From: Desulfocurvus vexinensis DSM 17965
Lineage (GTDB): Bacteria > Desulfobacterota > Desulfovibrionia > Desulfovibrionales > Desulfovibrionaceae
DNA: 61,668 bases
Assembly: GCF_000519125.1 (NCBI RefSeq)
Contig: NZ_JAEX01000017.1
Location: forward strand, 1 to 61,668
Reading direction: 5' to 3'
The position numbers and the translations under genes were made by a program. Of this stretch, positions 1 through 8,217 are shown one piece after another. The first letter of the stretch is position 1; every line of letters begins with the position of its first letter. Below the pieces are notes generated by a model that had not been told where the DNA came from, did not search any database, and saw nothing but the letters and a program-made list of their open reading frames with translations.

Positions 1-89
1 GGCATCTGCGCCCGGGCCGCTGCGGGCAGGAGCGTCAGCAACAGCGAGGCCAGCAGCAACGAGGCAAGGGCCAGGGCAACGCGGGGCAT
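1..89 (-). CDS. Secreted protein, N-terminal fragment (paralogue of the next gene)
   Basis: Only the first 29 codons are inside the window. They encode a classical signal peptide with a Leu/Ala-rich core ending in AARAQMP. The same LLTLLP.AARAQMP stretch occurs in the signal peptide of the neighbouring gene at 131-940, so the two look like tandem duplicates. A GGAAGG ribosome site lies 5 nt before the ATG. The gene is the third in a minus-strand series after the muramidase gene. Its function is unknown; a periplasmic immunity protein is a hypothesis based on context. Confidence 0.6.
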   Translation of the reverse strand, partial: MPRVALALASLLLASLLLTLLPAAARAQM

Positions 90-130
90 GTGGACCTTCC
101 GGGAGGGGGTTCGCGGATGGCCGGGCATGG

Positions 131-940
131 TCAGGGCGCGCCCGGAAGAATAAAATCAACTGCCGGATTCTCGCTTGGCATGAACAACCTCCGGGTTTTC
201 ATGAGTCCCCCGGACTCCGGGTTGAGCACGATAGAGTAGCGTTGGGTTGGCCCGACATAGGCATCCTCCAGATTATCTTCCACTGCTCCCATGACCCAAT
301 CACACTGACCGTTGCCATCGGCGTCCACCTCGGCCACCAGGGCGTGCTTCCCCCAGGCCTCCCCTCGGCGGCCCGGCATGCCCTCCCATTGCACCACGAA
401 GGAAAACCCTGCGGCTTGAATGGAAAACTCCACGGACTCCATCCAACTGGGAGCTTTATTCTCTTCCCAATCCCGGAGGTACTCGGCGAAAGTCATTGCC
501 TGCCCACCTGCCCCCCCCTTGTACAGTCGCCCTTCCGGAGCCAACACCGTGACCAGACCGGCCTCCATGCGCTCGAACAGCTCCTGCCCCAGGTTGTCAG
601 GCCGATAGCACGGCTGTGGGGCCGGGGCCACGCGGTGCAGGAAGTCCGCAAGGCTGCATTGCACATATTCATTCCAGCGCAACGTGGCCAGATACCATCC
701 CTCGTCGGCAACCGAGGCCTCCGGCAGGCGCCGCCGGAGGTCCAGATACTGGCGGCAGGTATAGGCCTTATGGCCAGTGGAAAAGGGAAAGGCATCACGA
801 AATTCCTGCATGAACGCCACATAATTGGCCTCGGACTCCAAGGCCCGAGCCACCTCCGGCGGCATCTGCGCCCGGGCCGCCCCGGGCAGGAGTGTCAGGA
901 GAATCGCAGCAACTCCAACTCCCCAAAAACAAAGACGCAT
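131..940 (-). CDS. Secreted hypothetical protein, possible muramidase immunity protein
   Basis: The 269-residue product starts with a 25-residue signal peptide (cleavage after ARA) and should be periplasmic. The mature part has four cysteines, enough for two disulfides, and a DADGNGQCD stretch of the D-x-D-x-N-G-x-x-D type that can bind calcium. I do not recognise a named family. It starts 37 nt after the stop of the pesticin-like muramidase gene on the same strand and is followed by a paralogue. A secreted, Cys-containing protein duplicated behind a toxin-like lysozyme suggests a periplasmic inhibitor, but nothing in the sequence proves binding. Confidence 0.65.
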   Translation of the reverse strand: MRLCFWGVGVAAILLTLLPGAARAQMPPEVARALESEANYVAFMQEFRDAFPFSTGHKAYTCRQYLDLRRRLPEASVADEGWYLATLRWNEYVQCSLADFLHRVAPAPQPCYRPDNLGQELFERMEAGLVTVLAPEGRLYKGGAGGQAMTFAEYLRDWEENKAPSWMESVEFSIQAAGFSFVVQWEGMPGRRGEAWGKHALVAEVDADGNGQCDWVMGAVEDNLEDAYVGPTQRYSIVLNPESGGLMKTRRLFMPSENPAVDFILPGAP

Positions 941-977
941 GCCTCCCCCGTTGTTTGCTTTACAACTCCAACATCAT

Positions 978-2162
978 TTACAGATTATCAAGCAAACATT
1001 GCCCCTCTTTTGACCGTCTATCAAAACCATTAATCCAATTTTTTGAATTCAACTCTTTTGATGCTGCACCATAATTCCCATTCGAAATTGCTTCTATAGT
1101 TATCCTTGAATCAGAAAAACCCTTTTTCCCCATATTCAATCTCATGCTATACAATACTGTCTGTGCCGCTGAAGGCAATTCATTAAATTTGACGCCCGCT
1201 TTATTAGACGAATGGGAATCAAATATCTCCCGTGTATCTTGGGTGATCCTGGCGTGCATGGCCTCAGCCAGGATTGCCTCTTCCGCCTCGGTCAGGACGA
1301 TCTTGTTCTTTTGGACGAATTCGATGGCCGCCTCGCCCTTGACGCCCAAGGCGGGCAGCAGTTTCTGGTGCAAGTCCTCGGGCAGCCGGTATTTGCGCAG
1401 GTCCTGTTCGTTGTGCTGGCCCAGGTCGAGCCCCCCGCCGATGGTCACGCCGCTGTTGGCAATGGGCCTTTTCCGCCCACCTTCGCCATTTTCAACGGGC
1501 ACATACAGTTCTTTGCGTTTTCCCTCCCACAAGTCAATCGCCGCCCGGTCAATGGACGTCCCTTCCAGCGATTTCGCCCAGACGCGCCGGGCGTCGGCAA
1601 GCTGCCGTGCGGCCTCGGCTGCGGCCTGCTCCGGGTTCCCGGGGGCGCCCTGGCTGCCTTTGGGCTGGGCGGCCTGGCCCCGGGCCGGGGAATCCTGGCG
1701 GGCAACAGCCGGGCCCTCCGGCGTCGGATTCGCGGCGCCGCCGCCGGTTGCCGCATCCGTTCCCGCCCCGGCGGCCTGCGAAGCGTCTGCCGGAGCATTG
1801 GAATTCGGCGCGGCCTGGCCCCTGCCCGGCCCCTCGGCGATATGACGGCTCGGAGCGGAGGCCTTGCCCGGCTCCTGCCCGGCCTCCAGCCCCCTGATCC
1901 CGTCCGGGGCACCGGGCAGCGTTCCGGCCCCGGGCCCAACCGGAGCCACGCCCTCGCGCGAAGCCACGAGGGCGCCGCCCTGCGGCGCAGACGCGGGCGC
2001 GGACGGCGCCGGGCTTTCGTCGAGCAGGGCCGCGAACCATTCCCGGGAACCGTAGGCCTGGCCCTCTGCCGCCCTGCGGTTGCGCACCTCGCGCGCGTCC
2101 GCCGTCTGGAACACGCTGGCAAAGAACTGTTCCGTCTGCTTCCTGCTGTCCCGTCCGGGCAT
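978..2162 (-). CDS. Pesticin/T4-lysozyme-like muramidase with disordered N-terminus
   Basis: The product has 394 residues. About 50 residues of ordered N-terminus are followed by roughly 140 residues rich in Ala, Gly, Pro and Gln (about 50-190), then a C-terminal domain (about 195-394) of the pesticin/phage-lysozyme type. Residues W-E-G-K at 212-215 carry the expected catalytic Glu213, and SGVTIGGGLDLGQ at 237-249 is the family signature. The tail RRSKEGQCLL also fits. There is no signal peptide, so export would need another route. The ATG at 2162 is preferred over a GTG at 2168 because AGGAGG lies 7 nt before the ATG but only 1 nt before the GTG. The last third of the gene is much richer in A+T than the rest. 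Confidence 0.75.
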   Translation of the reverse strand: MPGRDSRKQTEQFFASVFQTADAREVRNRRAAEGQAYGSREWFAALLDESPAPSAPASAPQGGALVASREGVAPVGPGAGTLPGAPDGIRGLEAGQEPGKASAPSRHIAEGPGRGQAAPNSNAPADASQAAGAGTDAATGGGAANPTPEGPAVARQDSPARGQAAQPKGSQGAPGNPEQAAAEAARQLADARRVWAKSLEGTSIDRAAIDLWEGKRKELYVPVENGEGGRKRPIANSGVTIGGGLDLGQHNEQDLRKYRLPEDLHQKLLPALGVKGEAAIEFVQKNKIVLTEAEEAILAEAMHARITQDTREIFDSHSSNKAGVKFNELPSAAQTVLYSMRLNMGKKGFSDSRITIEAISNGNYGAASKELNSKNWINGFDRRSKEGQCLLDNL

Positions 2163-2620
2163 GAGCACTCCTCCTGTCTCGGTGTTAAACGCCTTAGATT
2201 ATCCAGCCAACCCAGGGCACGCCTGAAGAAACTCCTTTTCTTCCCGCGAAAAAGCACCGCGACGGGAAGCAAGGGAATAGCCTTGTTAGGCTGTTTTCGC
2301 CTATCTGTCAAGAGGGGGACCGCAACAAAGCGTACGCCGCGCCTGCCTGCCCGGCGGGCCGGACCGGGCCCCCGAGCCCCGGCGCGGTCCGGCGCGGCCT
2401 GGCGCAAAACGGCAGCGCCCCGCAGCGCGGCCAGCGGCAGGCCGCAGGGGCGCTGCCGGGCGGGTGGCGGGGCGATGCGGCCCGCAGGGCGGGCGGGCCA
2501 GGGCGCGCGGGGGCGCAGCGGGTTGCGGGCGGGGACGGCGGGGCGGCGGGGGGATGCGCCTTCCGGCGATCCCGGGGAGCAGGGAACGGGGCGCACGCCC
2601 CGCTCCCTCCGCCGAGCGGG
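2163..2620. other. Gene-free stretch of about 460 bp
   Basis: The left third (2190-2310) is comparatively A/T-rich and holds the candidate promoter of the muramidase gene. The rest (2330-2610) is extremely G+C-rich. All reading frames through it have arginine/proline/alanine-heavy composition typical of non-coding high-GC DNA. No further feature is visible. Confidence 0.5.
2283..2311 (-). promoter_or_regulatory. Candidate sigma-70 promoter for the muramidase operon
   Basis: On the minus strand TTGACA (2306-2311) is followed after 17 nt by TAACAA (2283-2288). The -35 box is perfect and the -10 box is weak. It lies about 120 nt upstream of the muramidase ATG, in a locally A/T-richer stretch. 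Confidence 0.4.
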
Positions 2621-3433
2621 CTACTTGATGCCCGCGCGCATGAAGCTCTGCACGAACTGGCGCTGGAAGAGCAGGAAGGCCAGCAGCAGCGGGGCCACGG
2701 CGATGAGCGTGCCCGCAGAGATGATCGGGAAGTGGACCCCCGACTCCGGGGCGCCGAAGATGGCCAGCCCCACGGTGAGCGGGCGGGTGGTCACGGAGTT
2801 GGTGATGACGATGGGCCACAGGAAGTTGTTCCAGTGGTAGGACACCGACACCAGCCCGTAGGCCAGGTAGGTGGGCCGCCCCAGGGGGATGTAGACCTTG
2901 GTCAGCACCTGCAGGCGGCTGGCGCCCTCCACCAGGGCGGCCTCCTCCAGCTCCACGGGCACCTGCTTGAAGGTCTGGCGCAGCAGGAAGATGCCGAAGG
3001 CTGAGGCCACGTAGGGCAGCGAGATGCCCGTGATGGTGTCCACCAGCCCCAGGGCGCTCATGATCTGGTAGTTTTCCACGATGAGCTGGTCGGGCATGAT
3101 CATGAGCTGCACCAGGACGAGCATGAAGGCCACGTCGCGCCCCGGGAAGCGGAACCGCGCGAAGGCGTAGGCCGCCAGGGTACACAGCACGAACTGCCCG
3201 GCCAGGGTGCCCAGGGTGTAGAGCACGGTGTTCAGGTAGTAGCGCGCGAAGGGCGCCGTGGCCCAGGCCTGGGCGAAGTTGTCCAGGGTCAGGGGCGCGG
3301 TGAAGTCCAGACGCGTCAGGTATTCCGGGCCGTGGAAGGCCGCCCACAGGGCGAAGAGCAGCGGCCCGGCCCACAGGATGGCCAGGGTCCAGCAGGCCAG
3401 GGTTTCGAGAAAGCGGGTGATGCGGTCGTTCAT
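2621..3433 (-). CDS. ABC sugar-type permease, MalG/UgpE family
   Basis: This 270-residue inner-membrane protein has six predicted membrane segments and the cytoplasmic EAA loop (EEAALVEGASRLQVLTKVYIPL) that docks on the ATPase. It is the second permease of a CUT1-type importer, starting 7 nt after the stop of the other permease gene. It is the last gene of the minus-strand operon running from the SorC regulator at 7916. The substrate cannot be read from the sequence; UgpE (glycerol-3-phosphate) and MalG (maltodextrin) are the nearest familiar types. Confidence 0.88.
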   Translation of the reverse strand: MNDRITRFLETLACWTLAILWAGPLLFALWAAFHGPEYLTRLDFTAPLTLDNFAQAWATAPFARYYLNTVLYTLGTLAGQFVLCTLAAYAFARFRFPGRDVAFMLVLVQLMIMPDQLIVENYQIMSALGLVDTITGISLPYVASAFGIFLLRQTFKQVPVELEEAALVEGASRLQVLTKVYIPLGRPTYLAYGLVSVSYHWNNFLWPIVITNSVTTRPLTVGLAIFGAPESGVHFPIISAGTLIAVAPLLLAFLLFQRQFVQSFMRAGIK

Positions 3434-3440
3434 GGTCGGC

Positions 3441-4397
3441 CTACCTGTAGTGCGCCCGGCGTTCGAGATACAGGAACTGGGCCAGGGCCGTCAGGGCCAG
3501 CAGCCCCAGCAGGACCACGGTCAGCGTGCTGGCGTAGGCCGTGTCCCAGTAGGCGAAGGCCGTCTCGTAGATGTAGTAGAGCAAGAGCGAGGAGGCGTTG
3601 TCCGGCCCGCCCTTGGTCATGATGAACAGGTGGTCCACCAGCTTGAAGCAGTTGATGGTCGCGTTGAGCAGCACGAAGATGGTCGTGGGCATGAGCAACG
3701 GCCAGGTGATGCGCCGGAAGCAGTACCACCGCCCGGCGCCCTCGATGCGCGCGGCCTCGGTGAGGTCCGGCGGCACGCCCTGGAGCGCGGCGAGGTAGAA
3801 GATCATGAAAAACCCGGCCTCCTTCCACACGGCCATCACCGCCAGACACCACAGCACCGTGGAGGGGTCGCCCAGCCAGTTCACGCCGTGGATGCCGAAG
3901 GGCGCCAGCAGCTTTTCCAGGATGCCCACCTGCGGGGTGTAGAAGAACAGCCAGATGTTGGCCACGGCCACCATGGGCAGCACCGTGGGCGTGAAGAAGC
4001 TCGTGCGCGCCAGGGCCCGGCCCGGCAGCGTGCCGTTGACCCACACGGCCATGAGCAGCGCCAGGCCCACGCTGGCCGGGATGGTGCCCAGGGCGAACAG
4101 GAAGTTGTTGCCCAGCACGCGCATGAAAATATCGTCGTGCAGCAGGGCCTGGTAGTTCTCCAGGCCCACGAAGCGCGCCGGAATCTTGCCGCGCGGGGTG
4201 CTGAAGAAGCTGTTGTAGATGGTGCGCACGATGGGATAGTGCGTGAACGCCACCAGCAACACCGCCGAGGGCAACAGCAGCAGCCAGCCGTAGAGCCACT
4301 GCGGGGTCCGGGCCAGCCGCCGCGCGGGGGCCGGGGCCGGGGGGGCCGCAGGAGTCGCGGGGGTCGTGGCCGAAGGGGTCGTGGAGGTCATGGGCAC
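3441..4397 (-). CDS. ABC sugar-type permease, MalF/UgpA family
   Basis: The 318-residue protein has a Pro/Ala-rich cytoplasmic N-terminus of about 30 residues, six membrane helices and an EAA loop (DLTEAARIEGAGRWYCFRRI). It pairs with the downstream MalG/UgpE-type permease to form the membrane channel of the importer. The gene follows the binding-protein gene by 48 nt, the usual order of binding protein, permease, permease in CUT1 operons. Confidence 0.88.
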   Translation of the reverse strand: MPMTSTTPSATTPATPAAPPAPAPARRLARTPQWLYGWLLLLPSAVLLVAFTHYPIVRTIYNSFFSTPRGKIPARFVGLENYQALLHDDIFMRVLGNNFLFALGTIPASVGLALLMAVWVNGTLPGRALARTSFFTPTVLPMVAVANIWLFFYTPQVGILEKLLAPFGIHGVNWLGDPSTVLWCLAVMAVWKEAGFFMIFYLAALQGVPPDLTEAARIEGAGRWYCFRRITWPLLMPTTIFVLLNATINCFKLVDHLFIMTKGGPDNASSLLLYYIYETAFAYWDTAYASTLTVVLLGLLALTALAQFLYLERRAHYR

Positions 4398-4445
4398 CCG
4401 GGAGGGGGCGAGGCGGAAGGTTCCGCCCCGCCCCGGGTTACGTCG

Positions 4446-5741
4446 TTAGCGATAGGCCTTGAGCACGCGCTCGGCGCCCTTCTGGGCCTCGGCCAGGGCC
4501 TGGGCGGGCTCCTTCTGGCCGGTGAGCACAGCCTGCAGGGCGTCGTCCAGGAACTTCTTCACCCGCGCGGTCTCGTGGGTGGAGAACTCGGCGGTGGCGA
4601 ACTCGAACTGGTCGCGCGCCACGGCGGCCGGCGGGAACTCCGCCACGTACTTGCGCAGCGCCTCGGACTCGTAGGCGTCGGGCCGGGTGGCGACGTAGCC
4701 GGTCTCGATGGACCAGGCGGCGGTGCGCTCGGGGGCGGTCATCCACTTGATGAAGGTCAGGGCCGCCTGGCGCTCCTCGGGGCTGGCCTGCTTGAACACG
4801 TAGAAGTTGCCGCCGCCGGTGGGGCTGCCGCGGCGCTTGGCGGCGGGCAGCATGGCCACGCCGAAGTCGAAGTTCGCGCCCGAGCGCACCGGGGTCAGGT
4901 TGCCCGTGGTGTGCCACATCATGGCCGTGGCGCCTTCCAGGAACTTCTGGCGCAGGGTGCCCCAGTCGATGGTGCCTTCGGCCATGACCTGGTGCTTGGC
5001 GCCCAGGTCGCGCCAGAACTGCAGGGCCTCCACGCAGGCCGGGGCGTCGAACATGGTCGTGTCGCCCTTGGCGTTCATCAGCTCCTGGCCGTTCTGCATG
5101 GCCAGGGCGCCGAACATCCAGTAGGGGTAGCCCGTGGAGGGAATGCTCACGCCCCAGCGCTCCACCTTGCCCGAGGCGTCACGCTTGGTCAGCTTCTTGC
5201 CCATCTCGACCATCTCGTCCCAGGTGGCCGGGGGGGTCTCGGGGTCCAGGCCCGCCTCGCGGAAGGCGTCCTTGTTGTAGTACATGACGATGGTCGAGCG
5301 CTGGAAGGGGATGCCGTAGGTCTTGCCGTCCACCACGCTGTTCTGCATCAGCGCCGGGTAGAAGGAGCCCAGCCAGGCGCGGTCGGCGTCGCTGGTCGCC
5401 AGCTCGTCGAAGGGCACCACCACGTCCTCGTCCATCAGGTCGAACACGTCGATGGAGAACAGCACGGAGAGCTGCACGGGCTCGCCCGCCTTGAGGGCCG
5501 CCAGGGCCTTGACGCGCGTGTCGTCGTAGTTGCCCGCGTACACGGCCTTGACCTTGATGCCGGGGTTTTCGGCCTGGAACTGGGCGATCATGCCGTCCAC
5601 GATGCCGGTGATGGGGCCGCCCACGGCCACGGGATAGTACATGGTCAGCTCGATGTCCTTGGCCGGGGCCATGCCCGGCAGGCACAGGGCCATGGCCAGG
5701 ACCAGGGCCCCCAGGGCCGCTTTGCGGAATGCGGATTTCAT
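4446..5741 (-). CDS. ABC transporter substrate-binding protein (UgpB-like, family 1)
   Basis: This 431-residue periplasmic protein begins with a signal peptide (MKSAFRKAALGALVLAMALC, cleavage near APA-K). It has the family 1 solute-binding fold with hallmarks such as AQFQAENPGIKVKAVYAGNY and PFQRSTIVMYYNKDAFREAGLDP. The ATG at 5741 is chosen because AAGGAG lies 8 nt upstream and the signal peptide starts there; longer frames upstream have no sensible sequence. UgpB-like proteins bind glycerol-3-phosphate or related phosphodiesters, but the neighbouring SorC regulator would equally fit a sugar or polyol. Confidence 0.88.
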   Translation of the reverse strand: MKSAFRKAALGALVLAMALCLPGMAPAKDIELTMYYPVAVGGPITGIVDGMIAQFQAENPGIKVKAVYAGNYDDTRVKALAALKAGEPVQLSVLFSIDVFDLMDEDVVVPFDELATSDADRAWLGSFYPALMQNSVVDGKTYGIPFQRSTIVMYYNKDAFREAGLDPETPPATWDEMVEMGKKLTKRDASGKVERWGVSIPSTGYPYWMFGALAMQNGQELMNAKGDTTMFDAPACVEALQFWRDLGAKHQVMAEGTIDWGTLRQKFLEGATAMMWHTTGNLTPVRSGANFDFGVAMLPAAKRRGSPTGGGNFYVFKQASPEERQAALTFIKWMTAPERTAAWSIETGYVATRPDAYESEALRKYVAEFPPAAVARDQFEFATAEFSTHETARVKKFLDDALQAVLTGQKEPAQALAEAQKGAERVLKAYR

Positions 5742-5792
5742 GGTAGCGCTCCTTGGATGTTGCGGTGTGCTTCCTTTGGAAGAAACCGTCCA

Positions 5793-5829
5793 CGCGCCCG
5801 CCGGATGCCGCCCGGCGGGCGCGTTTTTT
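5793..5829. other. Strong intercistronic hairpin with T-run on the plus strand
   Basis: A perfect 12-bp stem (CGCGCCCGCCGG at 5793-5804 and its complement at 5812-5823) with a 7-nt loop is followed by six T on the plus strand. It lies between the ATPase and binding-protein genes, which are transcribed from the minus strand. In the operon mRNA the run is A before the stem, so it would not act as a terminator there. It could stabilise or mark processing of the binding-protein mRNA, or stop antisense transcripts. Confidence 0.55.
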
Positions 5830-5853
5830 CCTCTGCCGCTCGCGGGGCCCGGG

Positions 5854-6944
<1,091 letters not shown>

Positions 6945-6948
<4 letters not shown>

Positions 6949-7916
6949 GCGGTGGATTCCTCGGTTGGTCTGTGGTCCAGCAGGGCGGCGGCAGTCTGCT
7001 CGTCGGTGGCCAGCACGGTGAGGTAGCGGCCCAGGAGCACGGCGCGCAGGATGGCCGTCTTCTGCATGCCGCCCGAGGCGGCGATGATGATGGGGATGGC
7101 CCGCAGGCGCTCCAGGGACGGGCCGGTGAAGCAGCGGTTCAGCGGATGGTCCACCGGATTGCCCGCCGCGTCCAGGAAATGGCCGAACAGCTCGCCCACG
7201 GCCCCGGCTTCCAGCAGCGAGTGCCACTGCTCGTGGCTCAGGGCGCCCAGGGCCACGTTGGTGGAGCGCGCCGTCAGGTCGCCCACGCCCACCAGGGCCA
7301 TGTCCACCTCCGCCGCGCGCTCGTAGACGCGGGTGAACATGGGCTGGCCCACCAGGGTGGCGCGGGTGGCCGGGGAGTCGGTGTACATGGGCGCGGCGAT
7401 GTAGTAGCAGCGCGCGGCGCCCAGCCTGCGCGCGTAGCGCGAGGCGATGTCGTAGGGGTTGGTGGTGTGGCTGTGGGGCAGCCCGCCGAAGAGCGAAACC
7501 ACGCTGATGTCGCCCTGGGGGCGGCGGGGCAGCGCGCCCACGCTGGCGCCCAGGGTCTTGCCCCAGCCCAGGCCCAGGGACTGGCCGTCGCGCAGCCGCT
7601 CGCCCACCCAGGCGGCGGCGGCCTCGCCCACGGCCTCGTAGAGCTGGCGCTCGCGGGCCGGGGTGGGAACGACCATGGCCCGGGCCAGGCCGAAGGTCTC
7701 CTGCAGGCGCCACTCCAGCTCCACGCACGAGGCCAGGCGCGAGTTGACGGTGATCTGCACCAGCCCCGTCTCGCGGGCCTCCTGGAGCAGGCGGTTGACC
7801 CGGGCCCGGGTCAGCCCGTAGCGCTCGGCGATGCCGGCCTGGGTCTGCCCCTCCTTGTAGTAGGCCCAGGCGATGCGCGCCTGGAGCTCCTCAAGCCTGT
7901 CCGTGTCTCCGCCCAT
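6945..7916 (-). CDS. SorC/DeoR-type sugar-responsive transcriptional regulator
   Basis: The 323-residue protein has an N-terminal helix-turn-helix (QAGIAERYGLTRARVNRLL) and a SorC-family effector domain (GLGWGKTLGASV..., PMYTDSPATRATL, VGVGDL). Family members bind phosphorylated sugars and control their own operons. It is the first gene of the ABC importer operon, overlapping the ATPase gene by 4 nt. The ATG at 7916 puts the start directly before the HTH domain; upstream in-frame sequence is unrelated. A perfect inverted repeat just upstream is a candidate operator. Confidence 0.85.
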
Positions 7917-7928
7917 GGTCCCCCGCCC

Positions 7929-7942
7929 GTGACTTGTGTCAC
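7929..7942. promoter_or_regulatory. Candidate SorC operator (GTGAC-N4-GTCAC)
   Basis: A perfect 5-bp inverted repeat with a 4-nt spacer lies 12 nt upstream of the regulator start. On the minus strand a TATACA -10-like box sits just before it (7957-7962). A repressor bound here would block the operon, fitting autoregulation. The -35 box is not clear. Confidence 0.45.
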
Positions 7943-8153
7943 TTTTTTGCGGCAACTGTATAGGATTCTGGGCGCCGCGCAAGAGGCAAATGCACCCGGT
8001 CACCCGCTGACACAGGATTGCCACAGGGCCGTAAACTCCGCGCAATCCAGGGCCGGCCGGACCGCCCTCCCCCGCCCCACCCCGCCGGAGCGGACCGGAA
8101 TAATGTCGCACAGTCGATACATTTGTACGCATCGCACCCGCCATCTGGCGCAC

Positions 8154-8194
8154 AAAAACAAACCGGGCCGGAGGGCATGCGCCCCCCGGCCCGG
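8154..8194 (-). terminator. Rho-independent terminator of acs
   Basis: On the minus strand a perfect 9-bp stem (CCGGGCCGG), continued inward by GGGC/GCCC, is followed directly by TTTGTTTTTG. It lies 24 nt after the acs stop codon. The remaining DNA up to the SorC regulator (7943-8153) shows no gene. Confidence 0.85.
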
Positions 8195-8217
8195 CATGGC
8201 GGGCTGGCCCGTGCGGC

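Noticed and set aside
978..2162. Phage lysis endolysin of a prophage
   Set aside because: No holin, spanin, tail or integrase genes are nearby, and the long disordered N-terminus is unusual for an endolysin. It cannot be fully excluded because the window ends just beyond.
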